Assembly (NCBI GenBank): GCA_038093975.1
Contig: JBBPTG010000166.1
Location: 1-54,266, forward strand
Direction of reading: 5' to 3'
Origin: Chalciporus piperatus
Taxonomy: Eukaryota; Basidiomycota; Agaricomycetes; Boletales; Boletaceae
Length of the DNA stretch: 54,266 nucleotides
Part shown: piece after piece, positions 20,830-30,760 of the stretch
Layout: every line of letters begins with the position of its first letter
Position numbering within the stretch: the stretch's first letter is position 1
Program-made: the position numbers and the translations under genes
The notes under the pieces: generated by a model
What the model was told of the DNA's origin: nothing
Database searches by the model: none
What the model saw: only the letters and a program-made list of their open reading frames with translations

Positions 20830-21780
20830 GGCCACCTCCGTTTCTTTAAATTCCGTGGTCATATCTGAATTAAACCATTTGACCTTGTCGCGTACGTGGG
20901 GAGGCAAGTGATTCCGCAGGAATTTCGCGGCATTGATAGCATCCTGGATATCATCAAAGAAAACCAAGAACTTCGAGGGGACTGGATCCCCGTCCTGCCA
21001 ACCCTCGGGGATGAGAAACCCGAGATCGGCATAAGTTGAGAGTGTATGGTTGATCTTTCTAACAGACAGATATATGTTGGGGCGATCTGTCGAGGTATGG
21101 ACAGTTACGAGATTGTTCGATCGTATATGGAGCCCCTTCTTGAGTTCGGCGAGGGTCTCGGGCGTGAGCGTTGCTGATGCGATCATGTAGGGTACACGGT
21201 GGGGTAGGATATAATGCAAGCGCTGTAACTCCCTGTATTCAGGGCGGAAGTCTCCCCAGGATACGATACAATGCGCTTCATCGAAGACAAACCCAACAAT
21301 ATGAGATGTGAACTTGGATTTCAGAAGTAGCTTCTCAAACCCTCCTCCAGGCTTCATCAATTGTTCCGGGCTAACGATAATTGCACGGTACTCCAAGTTT
21401 TCGATAGCCTTGAGTAAAGGTGACCGGAAGACCCATGCAATCCGTCAAGACAGACTTACTCGAAAATTCTCCTTGGTAGCCGAGTCAGCATTGATTGCAA
21501 TACTTCGGATACCGGCCTTGCGAAGGGACTCGATGTTCTGTTGACCAAGTTGATTGAGCGGAGTGACGACGATCTGGATACCTGCGGGGTGAAACAGCAG
21601 CGGTAACCAGAATGATAGTGTCTTCCCCATACCGGTGCCCGCAATGCACACAATATCCCGGTTTTGCTTGAGGAAGGCCTCGGCTATCTTGAGCTGCCAT
21701 AGACATGGTGTCTTTTTGAAGACTTCCTTGGCTCTTTCACGGATGACAGAAAGACTCAAGCCATCGGGTGGGGGAGACAT
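20830..21780 (-). pseudogene. RecQ-like DNA helicase, C-terminal part missing
   Basis: Exon 1 is 21780-21460 (ATG at 21780) and exon 2 starts at 21408, with a 51-nt intron. Superfamily 2 helicase motifs in order: Q-like region KTPCLWQLKIAEAFL; Walker A AGTGMGKT; VTPLNQLGQQ; VSPEQL; DEAH box FVFDEAHCIVSWG, with the RecQ-type CxxxWGxxFRPEY continuation; and the SAT-type motif ASATL. The second RecA lobe starts (KFLVFFDDIQDAINAA) but the frame degrades near 20830 at GGTTWG, next to satellite. Motifs V and VI with the arginine finger, and any RQC or HRDC domain, are absent. RecQ-type helicases unwind DNA in repair and are amplified in mushroom genomes; this copy cannot be fully functional. Confidence 0.75.
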
Positions 21781-21786
21781 TGACGC

Positions 21787-22098
21787 GTCATGGCTACTTA
21801 GAGGCAGCAATAATCTACGTAGGGAAATTAAAATAATACATAGGTTTATTCCATATATTTTCAAAGACCGCTGAACGGGGCCAGTCGGACCGGTGTGGCT
21901 GACGATGTTTACCAATGTTATCTTCCAGCCGCTGCTGGAGTGGTCGAGGATTAAGGTTGTTCTGGGTTTCAATATCTTCATAGCCACTCGGAATATTCCT
22001 ACTACACTTGGATTTCGCTAAGTCCACTATGCCCTAGTAGACCGCCTCGAGCACTTCAGCAGTGGTGGGAAGGAGCCTGGATACATCCTGGAGATACA
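21787..22098. other. Upstream DNA of the helicase, left flank of the chromovirus
   Basis: No clear gene. It ends at the TCAGA target duplication (22099-22103). Part of it may belong to the older LTR whose right part continues at 31284, because the chromovirus split whatever lay here. Confidence 0.4.
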
Positions 22099-22103
22099 TC
22101 AGA

Positions 22104-22620
22104 TGAAACGACCCAAAACTCGTATTGAGATCAGGTCTACACTATCGCCAAGTGGAGCGGTTTAGAAGAAGAGAATGGAGAACAACTGAGATAGGACGGT
22201 TGAGTCTTGGGGAAAGACCAAGTGAACTAAGCTGGGGTTACCAGCAGTTCCTTGGGGTTTATATACTATCCTAAGTGTTTGTACATGTTTGTACTAACTA
22301 TAACTAAATAAGGAGTTACCCTGAACCCATGAGAATAGAAGCGAGATAAGGAGGCTGTGAAGCATAGCCGAGATAGCGGAGATGAAGTACATGAGGTGAA
22401 AGGCTGTGGCATAGCCATGCGCAGCACGGAGATTAACTGTCAAGGTAAGGCAGTGCGTGAGAATGAATATAACCATAAGGGGCGACCGTGCGAAGAGTGA
22501 AAGTGAATGAGCACGTGTCTGAAAGATAAGATGAGAGAGATTAGATAAGATCGAATGGAACGAAACGTTGAAGTCCGAAAAGTGTCTGTGAAGGTGAGAG
22601 AACCGTAATGAACCGTAACA
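22104..22620 (-). repeat. 3' LTR of the chromovirus
   Basis: 517 bp. Plus-strand ends TGAAACG...CCGTAACA. It is matched by 30761-31278. A TATATAAACCC box on the minus strand lies near 22255-22265. It is preceded (minus strand) by the purine tract AAGGGGGTAG. Confidence 0.92.
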
Positions 22621-22665
22621 CTACCCCCTTCCTATGGATCAACTTCCAGGTGATCAGTTTTCACC
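22621..22665 (-). promoter_or_regulatory. Polypurine tract plus adjacent stem-loop
   Basis: Minus strand GGAAGGGGGTAG directly precedes the LTR, as expected for the plus-strand primer of reverse transcription. Next to it the plus strand reads GGATCAACTTCCAGGTGATC, which can fold as GATCA/TGATC around a TTCCAG-containing loop. A similar arrangement sits beside the LTR at 33517. Confidence 0.6.
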
Positions 22666-23124
22666 GTTGTCCGCGTCATGCCACTGCTGCCATCCGTTGG
22701 CATCTACGTTCTGAGGGACGTCAAGATGAACGTTGACCAGGGTGGGTGAGCGTGACGGCTGCCGTGAAGCCACTAGGGCTGGGATGGGGTCATCTGCATA
22801 GCGAGGAGGCAGGACGTCGGGGTGCATAACTTTGAGAGTCATCCACATCTCGCTCCACGAGATCTGGTACTCGACGATGGTGGTACGATCCGTCACGAGC
22901 ATGTGAACGAATCGGAGGGAGGTGTAGAGCACGATGAGGGTCACGACCAGCGTGATGACGAGGAGGAGGAGAAGGAGAACATAGACGACGACCGGCATGG
23001 CCATCAAGAGGAAGAGGGAGGCGCTGAGGACAGCGAGAAGCGCGGTGCGATGAAGCTTGTTGACCGACATGTCGGTCTGAGCGAGGGGACGAGTGTAGGC
23101 GACACCGTTAAGGTAAGCGTCCAT
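22654..23124 (-). CDS. Small predicted membrane protein in the env position
   Basis: 156 aa from MDAYLNGVAYTRPL. A basic, polar N-terminus of ~27 residues is followed by a very hydrophobic block (about residues 28-68, rich in L, V and M, for example VVVYVLLLLLLVITLVV) that can form two closely spaced transmembrane helices. A polar tail ending WQQWHDADNGEN follows. It lies between pol and the 3' LTR, its end only ~34 bp from the LTR. No signal cleavage site, glycoprotein features or fusion motif are seen, so calling it an envelope protein is not justified. A comparable small hydrophobic ORF lies at the same place in the 32902-37672 element. Confidence 0.5.
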   Translation of the reverse strand: MDAYLNGVAYTRPLAQTDMSVNKLHRTALLAVLSASLFLLMAMPVVVYVLLLLLLVITLVVTLIVLYTSLRFVHMLVTDRTTIVEYQISWSEMWMTLKVMHPDVLPPRYADDPIPALVASRQPSRSPTLVNVHLDVPQNVDANGWQQWHDADNGEN

Positions 23125-23220
23125 AGTGATTTAGAATGTATGAAGAGTATTTGTTGGGGAATGAAGGGTGGTGGGTGGGCATCCAGGCCTTATATACGTT
23201 GTTCCCCTATTTGGCACTGT

Positions 23221-24843
23221 TTATGTGGGCGTAGCCCGTGTTTTTAATGGACTGGACAGGTTTGCCATGAGTCTATCAATTTTGGCTGGTCCGTTGTCCA
23301 TGAGATTTTCTGGACGTTTCTGGAATAGGAATAGGAAATTTGCGGGGTCAATGGATAGAGCACGAGGTGCGGCTGCATTCTTTGCGTAGAAGTCTTTCAA
23401 GCAACCCTTGGCATTTGCCAAATTAGCTCTTGGTTCCCAAGTGCGATCGGTCTCATCATAACCTTTCCAGTGCACGAGGTATTCCAGTTTCTTTCCCTTG
23501 TATCGTGTGTCAACGACGTAGTCGACTTCCCATTCGTTGTCTCGTTCTTCCGTAACAAGAACTGGTCCAGGCCGTGCCGTTGGCTGGCCGTCAAGGCGGT
23601 CCTTGTAAGGTTTGATTCGACGGACATTAACCACAGGGTGAATTCGAATGTCGCGTGGAAGCTGTAGTTTTACTGCATTTGGCCCTGCCAAGGCGATAAT
23701 TTTAAATGGACCTAGCCATCTTTCAGATAATTTGTCTGATGCGCGTGTCAAACACAAGTCTGTGGTTGACAGCATGACTTGCTGTCCAATTTCATATTCG
23801 GGCGCAGCCGAGTGGTGTTTGTCGGCTAGCGATTTCATTCGTTCCTGGGCCTTAGCCAGGTTCTTTTCTACATCGGCAATTGTTTTTCGCATTGCGTCTG
23901 TGAATGATTTAGCAGCTGGTGCCTGAGAAGTAGAAGCATGTGGTTCTGTGCCCATGCGTGGTTCGTATGAACGTGTGACTTCGAACGGCGATTTCTTCGT
24001 TGAAGTATGATACTTGTTATTGATAGAGAACTGGGCGATGGCTAGCCAGTCTGCCCATTGATTTTGTTTATCGAAGCAGTAGATTCGTAGAAACTTTCCA
24101 ACTTCTTTGTTTACGATTTCTGATTGTCCGTCTGTCTGCGGATGGAATGCTGTACTGAGCTTGGTATCAATACCAAGGGCATCATTGATTTCTTTAGCGA
24201 CTTGCGCCGCGAACTGCGGGCCTCGATCTGACGTAATGGATAAAGGAAGTCCATGATGCTTCCATACGTGAGAAAGGAATAGGCGAGCGGTTTCTAGGGC
24301 CGAACACGTTTTTGTGCATGGTATGAGTTCGACTTCTTTCGAGAAGCGATCTACCACCGTCAAGATTGCATTAAAACCACGTGATTCGGGTAAACCCGTA
24401 ATGAAATCCGCAGTGATGTGTTGCCAGGGTCCGCTAGGAACCGGTAATGGTTGGAGAAGACCTGCGGGTGCCTGATTCGTTCCTTTGAATCTCTGACAGG
24501 TCTGACAGTGAGACACGTAATCTTTTACGAGAGTGGCGAGTCCAGGCCACATGTAAAATCGTTGAATGAGTTCTAACGTTTTCTCGTAACCGGGATGTCC
24601 TGCAGCCGGTGTGTCGTGATGTAAACAAATGATGTCCATTCGGAGTATGTTATCTTCCGGAATATACATTTGATCTTCTTCGTCGTAGAGTAAGCCATCA
24701 AGCTTCTCATGAATACCCTTCTTCTGGAACTTCTGAACTTCTGTCTCAGATAGTTTGCATGTTGCAGGGAAGACTCTTTGTTTGATCTGTGCCCCTTCAT
24801 CTGTTAGGGCGACTGTGCGGATATTCTCGGGAGCAATGACCAA
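23221..24843 (-). CDS. Pol, C-terminal part: integrase and chromodomain
   Basis: Begins LVIAPENIRTVALTD at the transposon C boundary. HHCC zinc-binding region: HHDTPAAGHPG...CQTCQRF. Core DDE residues are seen in HITADFITGLP, TSDRGPQFAA and DGQSEIVNKE. A C-terminal chromodomain follows (EYLVHWKGYDETDRTWEP), which in chromoviruses targets integration to marked chromatin. The protein ends at RATPT, stop at 23221. The ORF is open throughout. Because transposon C separates it from the reverse transcriptase, it is not expected to be expressed as part of the polyprotein at present. Confidence 0.9.
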   Translation of the reverse strand: MVIAPENIRTVALTDEGAQIKQRVFPATCKLSETEVQKFQKKGIHEKLDGLLYDEEDQMYIPEDNILRMDIICLHHDTPAAGHPGYEKTLELIQRFYMWPGLATLVKDYVSHCQTCQRFKGTNQAPAGLLQPLPVPSGPWQHITADFITGLPESRGFNAILTVVDRFSKEVELIPCTKTCSALETARLFLSHVWKHHGLPLSITSDRGPQFAAQVAKEINDALGIDTKLSTAFHPQTDGQSEIVNKEVGKFLRIYCFDKQNQWADWLAIAQFSINNKYHTSTKKSPFEVTRSYEPRMGTEPHASTSQAPAAKSFTDAMRKTIADVEKNLAKAQERMKSLADKHHSAAPEYEIGQQVMLSTTDLCLTRASDKLSERWLGPFKIIALAGPNAVKLQLPRDIRIHPVVNVRRIKPYKDRLDGQPTARPGPVLVTEERDNEWEVDYVVDTRYKGKKLEYLVHWKGYDETDRTWEPRANLANAKGCLKDFYAKNAAAPRALSIDPANFLFLFQKRPENLMDNGPAKIDRLMANLSSPLKTRATPT

Positions 24844-26503
24844 CATCAGGAAAAACCTCCCCCTGATAATTGTATGAAATTGTTGATATTATCAAGAAAA
24901 AGCAACAAAAATCTGATATTTTGTAGAAATACAACATTTCTTGCATTTTATGTTGATATCCTGGCCCCCCCAAATCATTTCAAGAATTCTTGAGAATAAT
25001 GCATATTACCAGCCAATTATTAAGAAAATTTATGGATATTGCCAGCTAATTATGAATTCTGCAGCCATTCACTACCCTTCTTTCAGTTGCACTTCACACC
25101 AGTCAAGAGGAGAGAAGGATAAATAAACATATATTGCAGCTGTATCTACTACATCTCATGTACTAATATATCACTACAATGATGATGGGTTAGGGAAAAC
25201 TATGGATGCTGATGTTAGTAAGAGATGATGATGATGATGAGATGATTGAACTCACCTTCGAGCGGCGGCGGGGCTGTTGAGCCCACACCGGCCGCGTTTT
25301 TGGTGTCGAGTTGGAAGTGGGAGGTTGTGGTGAGGCAACGGCCAAGCGGCTTCGAAGGAGGTGAGCAGATATGGTGGTGGGGGAGTTGTCACTCACCTCG
25401 CGATGCTGGCGGCCCGGCTGTTGAGCCCACGCCGGCCGTTTTTTCGTGTCGAGTTTTGAAATGGGGGGTGGTGGTGGGGCAAAGAGCCCGTGCGGCTGGT
25501 GAGCGAGTGAGTAAATACTCACCTTCGAGTGCCGGTGGGGCTGTTGAGCCCTCGCCGGCTGTGTTTTCGTGCAGGTTGAGGTGGGTCGTGGTAGTAGTAA
25601 TTGCAGTGGTTGAGAGACTCGAAAATGCTGACGCGGCGAGTTCAACACGGTCACGTGACCTGCTCGCCCGCGGATTTTTGTCAAGTCCAAGCATTAGGAA
25701 AATTAGGCTACACTTATCTACACTTTTTTGTACACCTTAGCTACATTCATTTATCCTACACTTTCCTATACTTTTAACTACAGTTTTAGTATGCTTTTTT
25801 GGTACATTCTACTCCACTCAATCAGTACACACTTTACTACACTTTGAGTACAGTTTTAGTACGCTTTTTTGTACACTTTAGCTACACTCATTTATACTAC
25901 ACTTTCCCACACTCTGGACTACACTTTTACTACGCTTTTTTGTACACTTTAGCTACACTCAATCCTAGTTACACTGCCACACTTTTAACTACACTTTTAC
26001 TACGCTTTTTTGTACACTTTAGATACACTTAACCTAGTTACAGTTTGCTACACTTTTGACTACATTTACTACGCTTTTTTGTACACTTTTGCTACACTCA
26101 ATCACTACACATTTTCCCACACTTTGGACTACACTGTTACTACGCTTTTTTGTACACTTTTGCTACACTCACACAACACACTTTCCCACACTTTGGACTA
26201 CACTTTTACTACGCTTTTTTGTACACTTTTGCTACACTCAATGCTAATACACTTTCCTACTAGGACACTTTTGACTACACTTCTTTTTTAAACACTTTTC
26301 TATGAATTATCATAAAATGTCACTAATTACCATGATTATTGTGAAATATAAGAAATATCATCTAATACACATGATGAGAGGGTCAAGTATTTATCACAAA
26401 TATCAACAAATCTGAAGAATATAAGAAATTCTGTGAAATTGTTGACAAATATGTACTTTTTGTGAAAATTATGAGAATTTTCAGGGAGAGGTTTTTCCTG
26501 ATG
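24844..26503 (-). mobile_element. Non-autonomous DNA transposon, copy C
   Basis: 1,660 bp, reverse orientation relative to copies A and B, with the same termini and modules (GGTCACGTGACC box at 25649-25660). Target duplication AA at 24842-24843 and 26504-26505. It lacks a few hundred bases of the hairpin array present in copy A. It splits chromovirus pol between RNase H and integrase. Deleting it with one AA restores an uninterrupted frame, so the 2-bp duplication is well supported here. Confidence 0.92.
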
Positions 26504-26505
26504 AA

Positions 26506-28758
26506 TATTCCTTTATTGTCATTTTCAACTCCGACGGCGTGGTCTTCTCGACGTGAGAGAGCGTCAGCTTTTGCCATAGAAGGTCCAGGTTTGTAAACCC
26601 AGAGCATATTGAATCTAGATAGATATTGCGCCCAGCACGCTTGTCGTCGGTTGAGATCCTGTCTCGTCATGAACCACTGCAGGTTTGCGTGGTCGTTCCA
26701 GATCTCAAACTGGTGTTTAGCACCTTCTAGGTAATGTCGCCATTGTTCTAGTGCTTGAATGACTGAAAGCATTTCTTTATCGGCGATAGGATAATTCCGT
26801 TCTTGCGGAGTCATGGAATGAGATGAATAGGCAACTGGGTGCCATTTGTCTTCTTTCAGAATAGATAAGACTGCGCCTGTTGCGTAATTAGATGCATCGC
26901 ATTCTAAGCGGAATTGACAAGTGCTATCAGGGAAGGCGAGTATGGGGGCTGAGGTGAAACTCTTTTTCAGTGTATCAAACGCTATTTGACATCTGTCATC
27001 CCATATGAAGGCTTGTTCCTTTTTGGTTAGGTCATTGAGAGGACGTGCGACTTGCGCGTAGTCTTGAATGAACCTTCGATAGAAGTTTGCTAAACCTAGG
27101 AAGCTTCTTACGCCTTTGACGTTCTTTGGCTCTGGCCATTCCAGTATGGCTGTGACTTTGGATTGATCCATTTTTATCCCATCTTTTCCTATGATCATTC
27201 CAAGGAATTCTACCTCTGATACGCGGAAATTGCATTTTTCGGGTTTCACGAATAGATCATTTTCTTCTAGTCTGCGAAGAACTTCAAGTACGATTTTGTC
27301 GTGTTCTGCCTGATTTTCTGTCTTGGTAAAGATCATCAAATCGTCTATGTAGACGATGAGCACGTCTTCCATGTCTGCGAAGATTTCGTTCATCATCGCT
27401 TGGAATGTGCCGGGGGAGTTACAGAGACCGAAGTACATGACTCGGGGTTCGAAAGAACCACGGAAGCAAACGAAAGCGGCTTTCCATTCATCGCCGGCTT
27501 TGATGCGAACGTTGTTGTATCCCCATCTGAGATCCATCTTTGTGAATAATTTAGCTCCTTTGAGCTTGTCAACGAGTTGACCGATCAACGGCAACGGGTA
27601 TTTATTTTTGACCGTGTGTTCGTTTAGGTAACGGTAATCTTGTACCATGCGTTTACGTCCATCCTTTTTAGGGACAAAGAAGACTGGTGACGTTTGGGGG
27701 GATTTAGAAGGTGCGATGTAACCCTTCTTGAGCTGATCATCGATGAAGTCGCTGACTTCCTTCTGTTCTGTTTCCGAAAGTGGTATCAGTCTACCCTTTT
27801 TAGGTTTGAACGTTTCTTTCAAATCAATAGCGTGATCCCACGGCTTGCGTAGGGGCATGCGTTCTGATTCTCCTTTAGAGAACACCTTGAGGAATTTGTG
27901 GTACTCTTTTGGGACCATTTCCTCCACGGTTTTTTCCTTTTCTTTGGGAATCTGCACGTCAAGTGCATGGATAGCGGAGTATGCAGAATACTGGGAATCT
28001 CGTTCCTGGTGATCTGGATCTTGGATATCTAGGTTTGGCCTTTCTTGGAGTAGGGCACACGTGTGTGGGCAACGAGTCATTTTGACTGTTCCCTTACTCC
28101 AGTTAATATCCGGATTATGACGTTTCAGCCACAAGAATCCGAGTATGAAGGCGTTCTTGCCAAGATCTGTGACCTCCGCAGTGACTTCTTCGCGGTGTCC
28201 TTCATAATCTAGCACTAGCTCAGCTGAGTGCGTAATAGAACCAGCGGAATTCCTTGTTCCGTCCACGTTGTAAACGGGGATTGCATGACGTAACTTTGTC
28301 AAGGGAATGTGATGTGATTTCGCCCACTGGCGATCTATGAATATGGCATTCGCTCCTGAGTCAAGGAGTGCCGTAAGTGGAATGAATGTCCGACTTGTTT
28401 CAGGACGAATCTTGATTTCGAGAAGTATTTCGCGTTCCGGCGCGATTGAGCGCACGAAAGCATTGTCTGGGATTTGTGTGGGAGAAGGGGAAATAGAGGA
28501 ATTAAGCACCCGTGTAACGCCCGGGCCGAGCCCATCAAGGGACTCCTCTGTCGGCAAAGTAATATTGGAAACTAATGTGTCATCCGCATCATCATCGGCG
28601 GAGTTTTCTATTTCTAGTGGTCCATAGCGAGATCCTCTCACACACCCAGATGCGTGTGAAAGGGGTTTTAGTTTTCCGATTTGTCGGTAAGGGTGATGTA
28701 ATCCTGGAACCAAGCCTTTGCTTCTTCCAGACCCATGCCTCGGGTAGCTCGTACCCAA
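26506..28758 (-). CDS. Pol, N-terminal part: protease, reverse transcriptase, RNase H
   Basis: Protease signature TALLDSGANAIFIDRQW. Reverse transcriptase motifs: PVFFVPKKDGRKRMVQDYR, FTKMDLRWGYNNVRI, GLCNSPGTFQAMMNE, catalytic VYIDDLMIF, and LGMIIGKDG. RNase H region: RLECDASNYATGAV through the tether to ALSRREDHAVGV. The frame ends artificially inside transposon C. It overlaps the end of gag in the -1 frame; the start given is only the first possible start codon, and expression is likely by frameshifting from gag. Confidence 0.92.
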
Positions 28759-29861
28759 TCCATTTCTTTTCCTTTGCCCTTGTTTGGCTTAGGAGTTTCG
28801 GTGCTTTTATCCTCATCCCAGGAGGTATGCTCTTCCGTAAAGCGAACGTTTCTTGGTGCTTTGTACTTTTTGCACATACGTTTGTGCTCTCCTCTAGACC
28901 AGCCACATTCTGAGCATCTGGTCTTAGGTTCCTTGCAGTCTCTGACGAAGTGGTCCTTACCACAGTTGAAGCATTTGGGCTTCCTGTCTCCGTTTGGTTT
29001 CTTAGTTTGGACGGCGTCAACATCCATTGCGTTAGGGTCACGGCGTGTGATTCTGTCTGCCGTGCCTGCTTTGATGTACGAGAATAACTCTTTCCTGTTA
29101 CAGCGAGCGCGGATTGCTTCAACGAAGGTTTGGTAGTCGTCAAATCTTCCCACATTTTCGAGTAGGAATTTGACTGATTCCTGATCCGCATTGCGTTCCA
29201 GGATCTCGATGTGACGTTCATCATCCCATCCATCCATCGCTTTGTGGATCTCGAATTTGGTTATGAAACTAGCGAATTTCATATCGTGCTGTTTCAAACC
29301 CATGATCATCTTGCGATGATATTCTTGTTCGTTTGATGATCGGAATCTGTCCGTCATCATTTTCTCGAAGTCATTCCATGGATAGGTTGTTCCTTCCAGG
29401 ATTTGTGCCATGGTAGCACGTGCAAAGTCTCCGGTGTCCCCTCCTTTCATTCGGCTAAGGGTTGCCTTTATTCCGGCCATCCCGGCGAGTACTCTGATGT
29501 TTTCTGCTCGCCAGGAGCGTACTCTCATCCACCATTCTTCAAACCTCTTGCCTTTAGACCCGTCATAGTCTCCTGGGTCAGCTACGATCTTTGATAGCTT
29601 TGGCTCAGCTGGGGTTGGTGGTACGGCTCTTCCTGGAGCCGGGGCTTGGGGCGTATTAAGAATTGCCCTGATCTGATCTGTTGCTTGGTCGAGATCATCT
29701 CGTAATGTCTGATTTCTGAGTCTTTCATCTCGTAATGAATCTGTTTGGGTTTCTAAGAAAAGCCTGAGCTGTGCTCCTAGAGAGGCTAAGTCTTGATTAT
29801 GGCTATTGGCGAGATTGGAAAGACTTTCTGCAAGTGCTTCTGGAAGCGCAGTTTGTGACAT
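28668..29861 (-). CDS. Chromovirus Gag
   Basis: 397 aa from MSQTALPEALAESLSNLA. An N-terminal coiled-coil-like segment (residues ~20-70), a capsid-like helical domain with FEEWWMRVRSWRAENIRVL, then DPNAMDVDAV and two cysteine/histidine motifs: CFNCGKDHFVRDC (CX2CX3HX4C) and CSECGWSRGEHKRMC. These bind nucleic acid during packaging. The stop codon overlaps pol in the -1 frame; the last codons read GAA AAC TAA, an A-rich stretch where -1 slippage could occur. The ATG lies 8 nt after the stop of the upstream ORF. Confidence 0.85.
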   Translation of the reverse strand: MSQTALPEALAESLSNLANSHNQDLASLGAQLRLFLETQTDSLRDERLRNQTLRDDLDQATDQIRAILNTPQAPAPGRAVPPTPAEPKLSKIVADPGDYDGSKGKRFEEWWMRVRSWRAENIRVLAGMAGIKATLSRMKGGDTGDFARATMAQILEGTTYPWNDFEKMMTDRFRSSNEQEYHRKMIMGLKQHDMKFASFITKFEIHKAMDGWDDERHIEILERNADQESVKFLLENVGRFDDYQTFVEAIRARCNRKELFSYIKAGTADRITRRDPNAMDVDAVQTKKPNGDRKPKCFNCGKDHFVRDCKEPKTRCSECGWSRGEHKRMCKKYKAPRNVRFTEEHTSWDEDKSTETPKPNKGKGKEMDWVRATRGMGLEEAKAWFQDYITLTDKSEN

Positions 29862-29869
29862 TGTTACTA

Positions 29870-30646
29870 CTAGTACTTGTAGCGGGGTTGGGGGAGTTTG
29901 GGGTGCTTGGTGCGTAGGACTATTCTAGAGACCTTTTCAGGGTCGTTTATGTCTCCTACCCAAGTGCGTATGATCTTTCTCCGGAAGGCGGCGGGGATCT
30001 TTATCTTTCTGATCGGCCTAGCCGGTACTACTCTTTCTGGTCCTGTGATTGCCTCCTTCTGTCTCTTTGGGGTTCTAACCTCTTCGTCAAACTCTTCGAG
30101 TCTTCTTTTAACGCTAGAGGTAGCAGATGCGGTTTTCGGCAACGAGGGTGCCTTCTCTGACAACCCACGTGGTACGACTAACGGGGATAGAGCGGGGAGT
30201 GGGATCGAGGGGGCGATAGGTGTCTGGTCGTTGGGGTCGAACTCTTCGCTGATGAGTGACTCTTGGCTGACCGACGCTGGTCTGTCGAAGTCTCCTAGTA
30301 TCCCGTCGAATAGCAGCCCCTGGGCGTATGCTATCGACGCGTCGTGGTAAGTTGCGTATCCGCCTTCTGAGTTCTTTCCAAAGTAGAACTGCTCTGGCTC
30401 TAATGCCGTGAGCGCCCTTAGCGTCCTGCTGAAGGGTGAGAGGAGTCTAGCGGGTTCTTCTTCACCCACTGGGATCCGTGCAACTGCAGCGGCCTCCGGC
30501 TCTGTCTCAACTATGGTCGGGATCGCGGTGACCCGTCCGTGCCTAGCTACTACTGAGGCTACGTAAGGATGGTCTAGGTTCTCGGCTTGCGAGTACCTCC
30601 CGGACCGGAAAGGGAGAAGAGTGGCGTGAAAAGATGGGAAGTACAC
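29870..30646 (-). CDS. Accessory ORF between 5' LTR and gag
   Basis: 258 aa, MYFPSFHATLLPFRSGRY onward. A central segment (EQFYFGKNSEGGYATYHDAS) precedes a proline-rich stretch. The tail is basic: SVKRRLEEFDEEVRTPKRQK, a nuclear-signal-like cluster. No known domain is assigned. The end is TAC-TAG-TAG-TAA followed by CA-ATG, so gag could be reached by termination-reinitiation. Most Ty3 elements have gag as the first ORF, so an upstream ORF of this size is unusual. Confidence 0.55.
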   Translation of the reverse strand: MYFPSFHATLLPFRSGRYSQAENLDHPYVASVVARHGRVTAIPTIVETEPEAAAVARIPVGEEEPARLLSPFSRTLRALTALEPEQFYFGKNSEGGYATYHDASIAYAQGLLFDGILGDFDRPASVSQESLISEEFDPNDQTPIAPSIPLPALSPLVVPRGLSEKAPSLPKTASATSSVKRRLEEFDEEVRTPKRQKEAITGPERVVPARPIRKIKIPAAFRRKIIRTWVGDINDPEKVSRIVLRTKHPKLPQPRYKY

Positions 30647-30760
30647 TACGAGGTCACGTTAACGTAGGTACTTTGAGCGAGAGATGGTCCACGCACTTGC
30701 GACGCGATGAAGCGGTGGAGAACGATATCGTAGAGGTGATAGAGTGAAGCTTAGTTCAAG

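Noticed and set aside
22654..23124. Retroviral envelope gene
   Set aside because: Position fits, but the ORF lacks a signal peptide, cysteine-rich ectodomain, cleavage site or fusion peptide. It is described only as a small membrane protein.
8828..26503. Tc1/mariner family for copies A-C because copy A has a TA duplication
   Set aside because: Copies B and C have AG and AA, and there is no mariner-type terminus or transposase.
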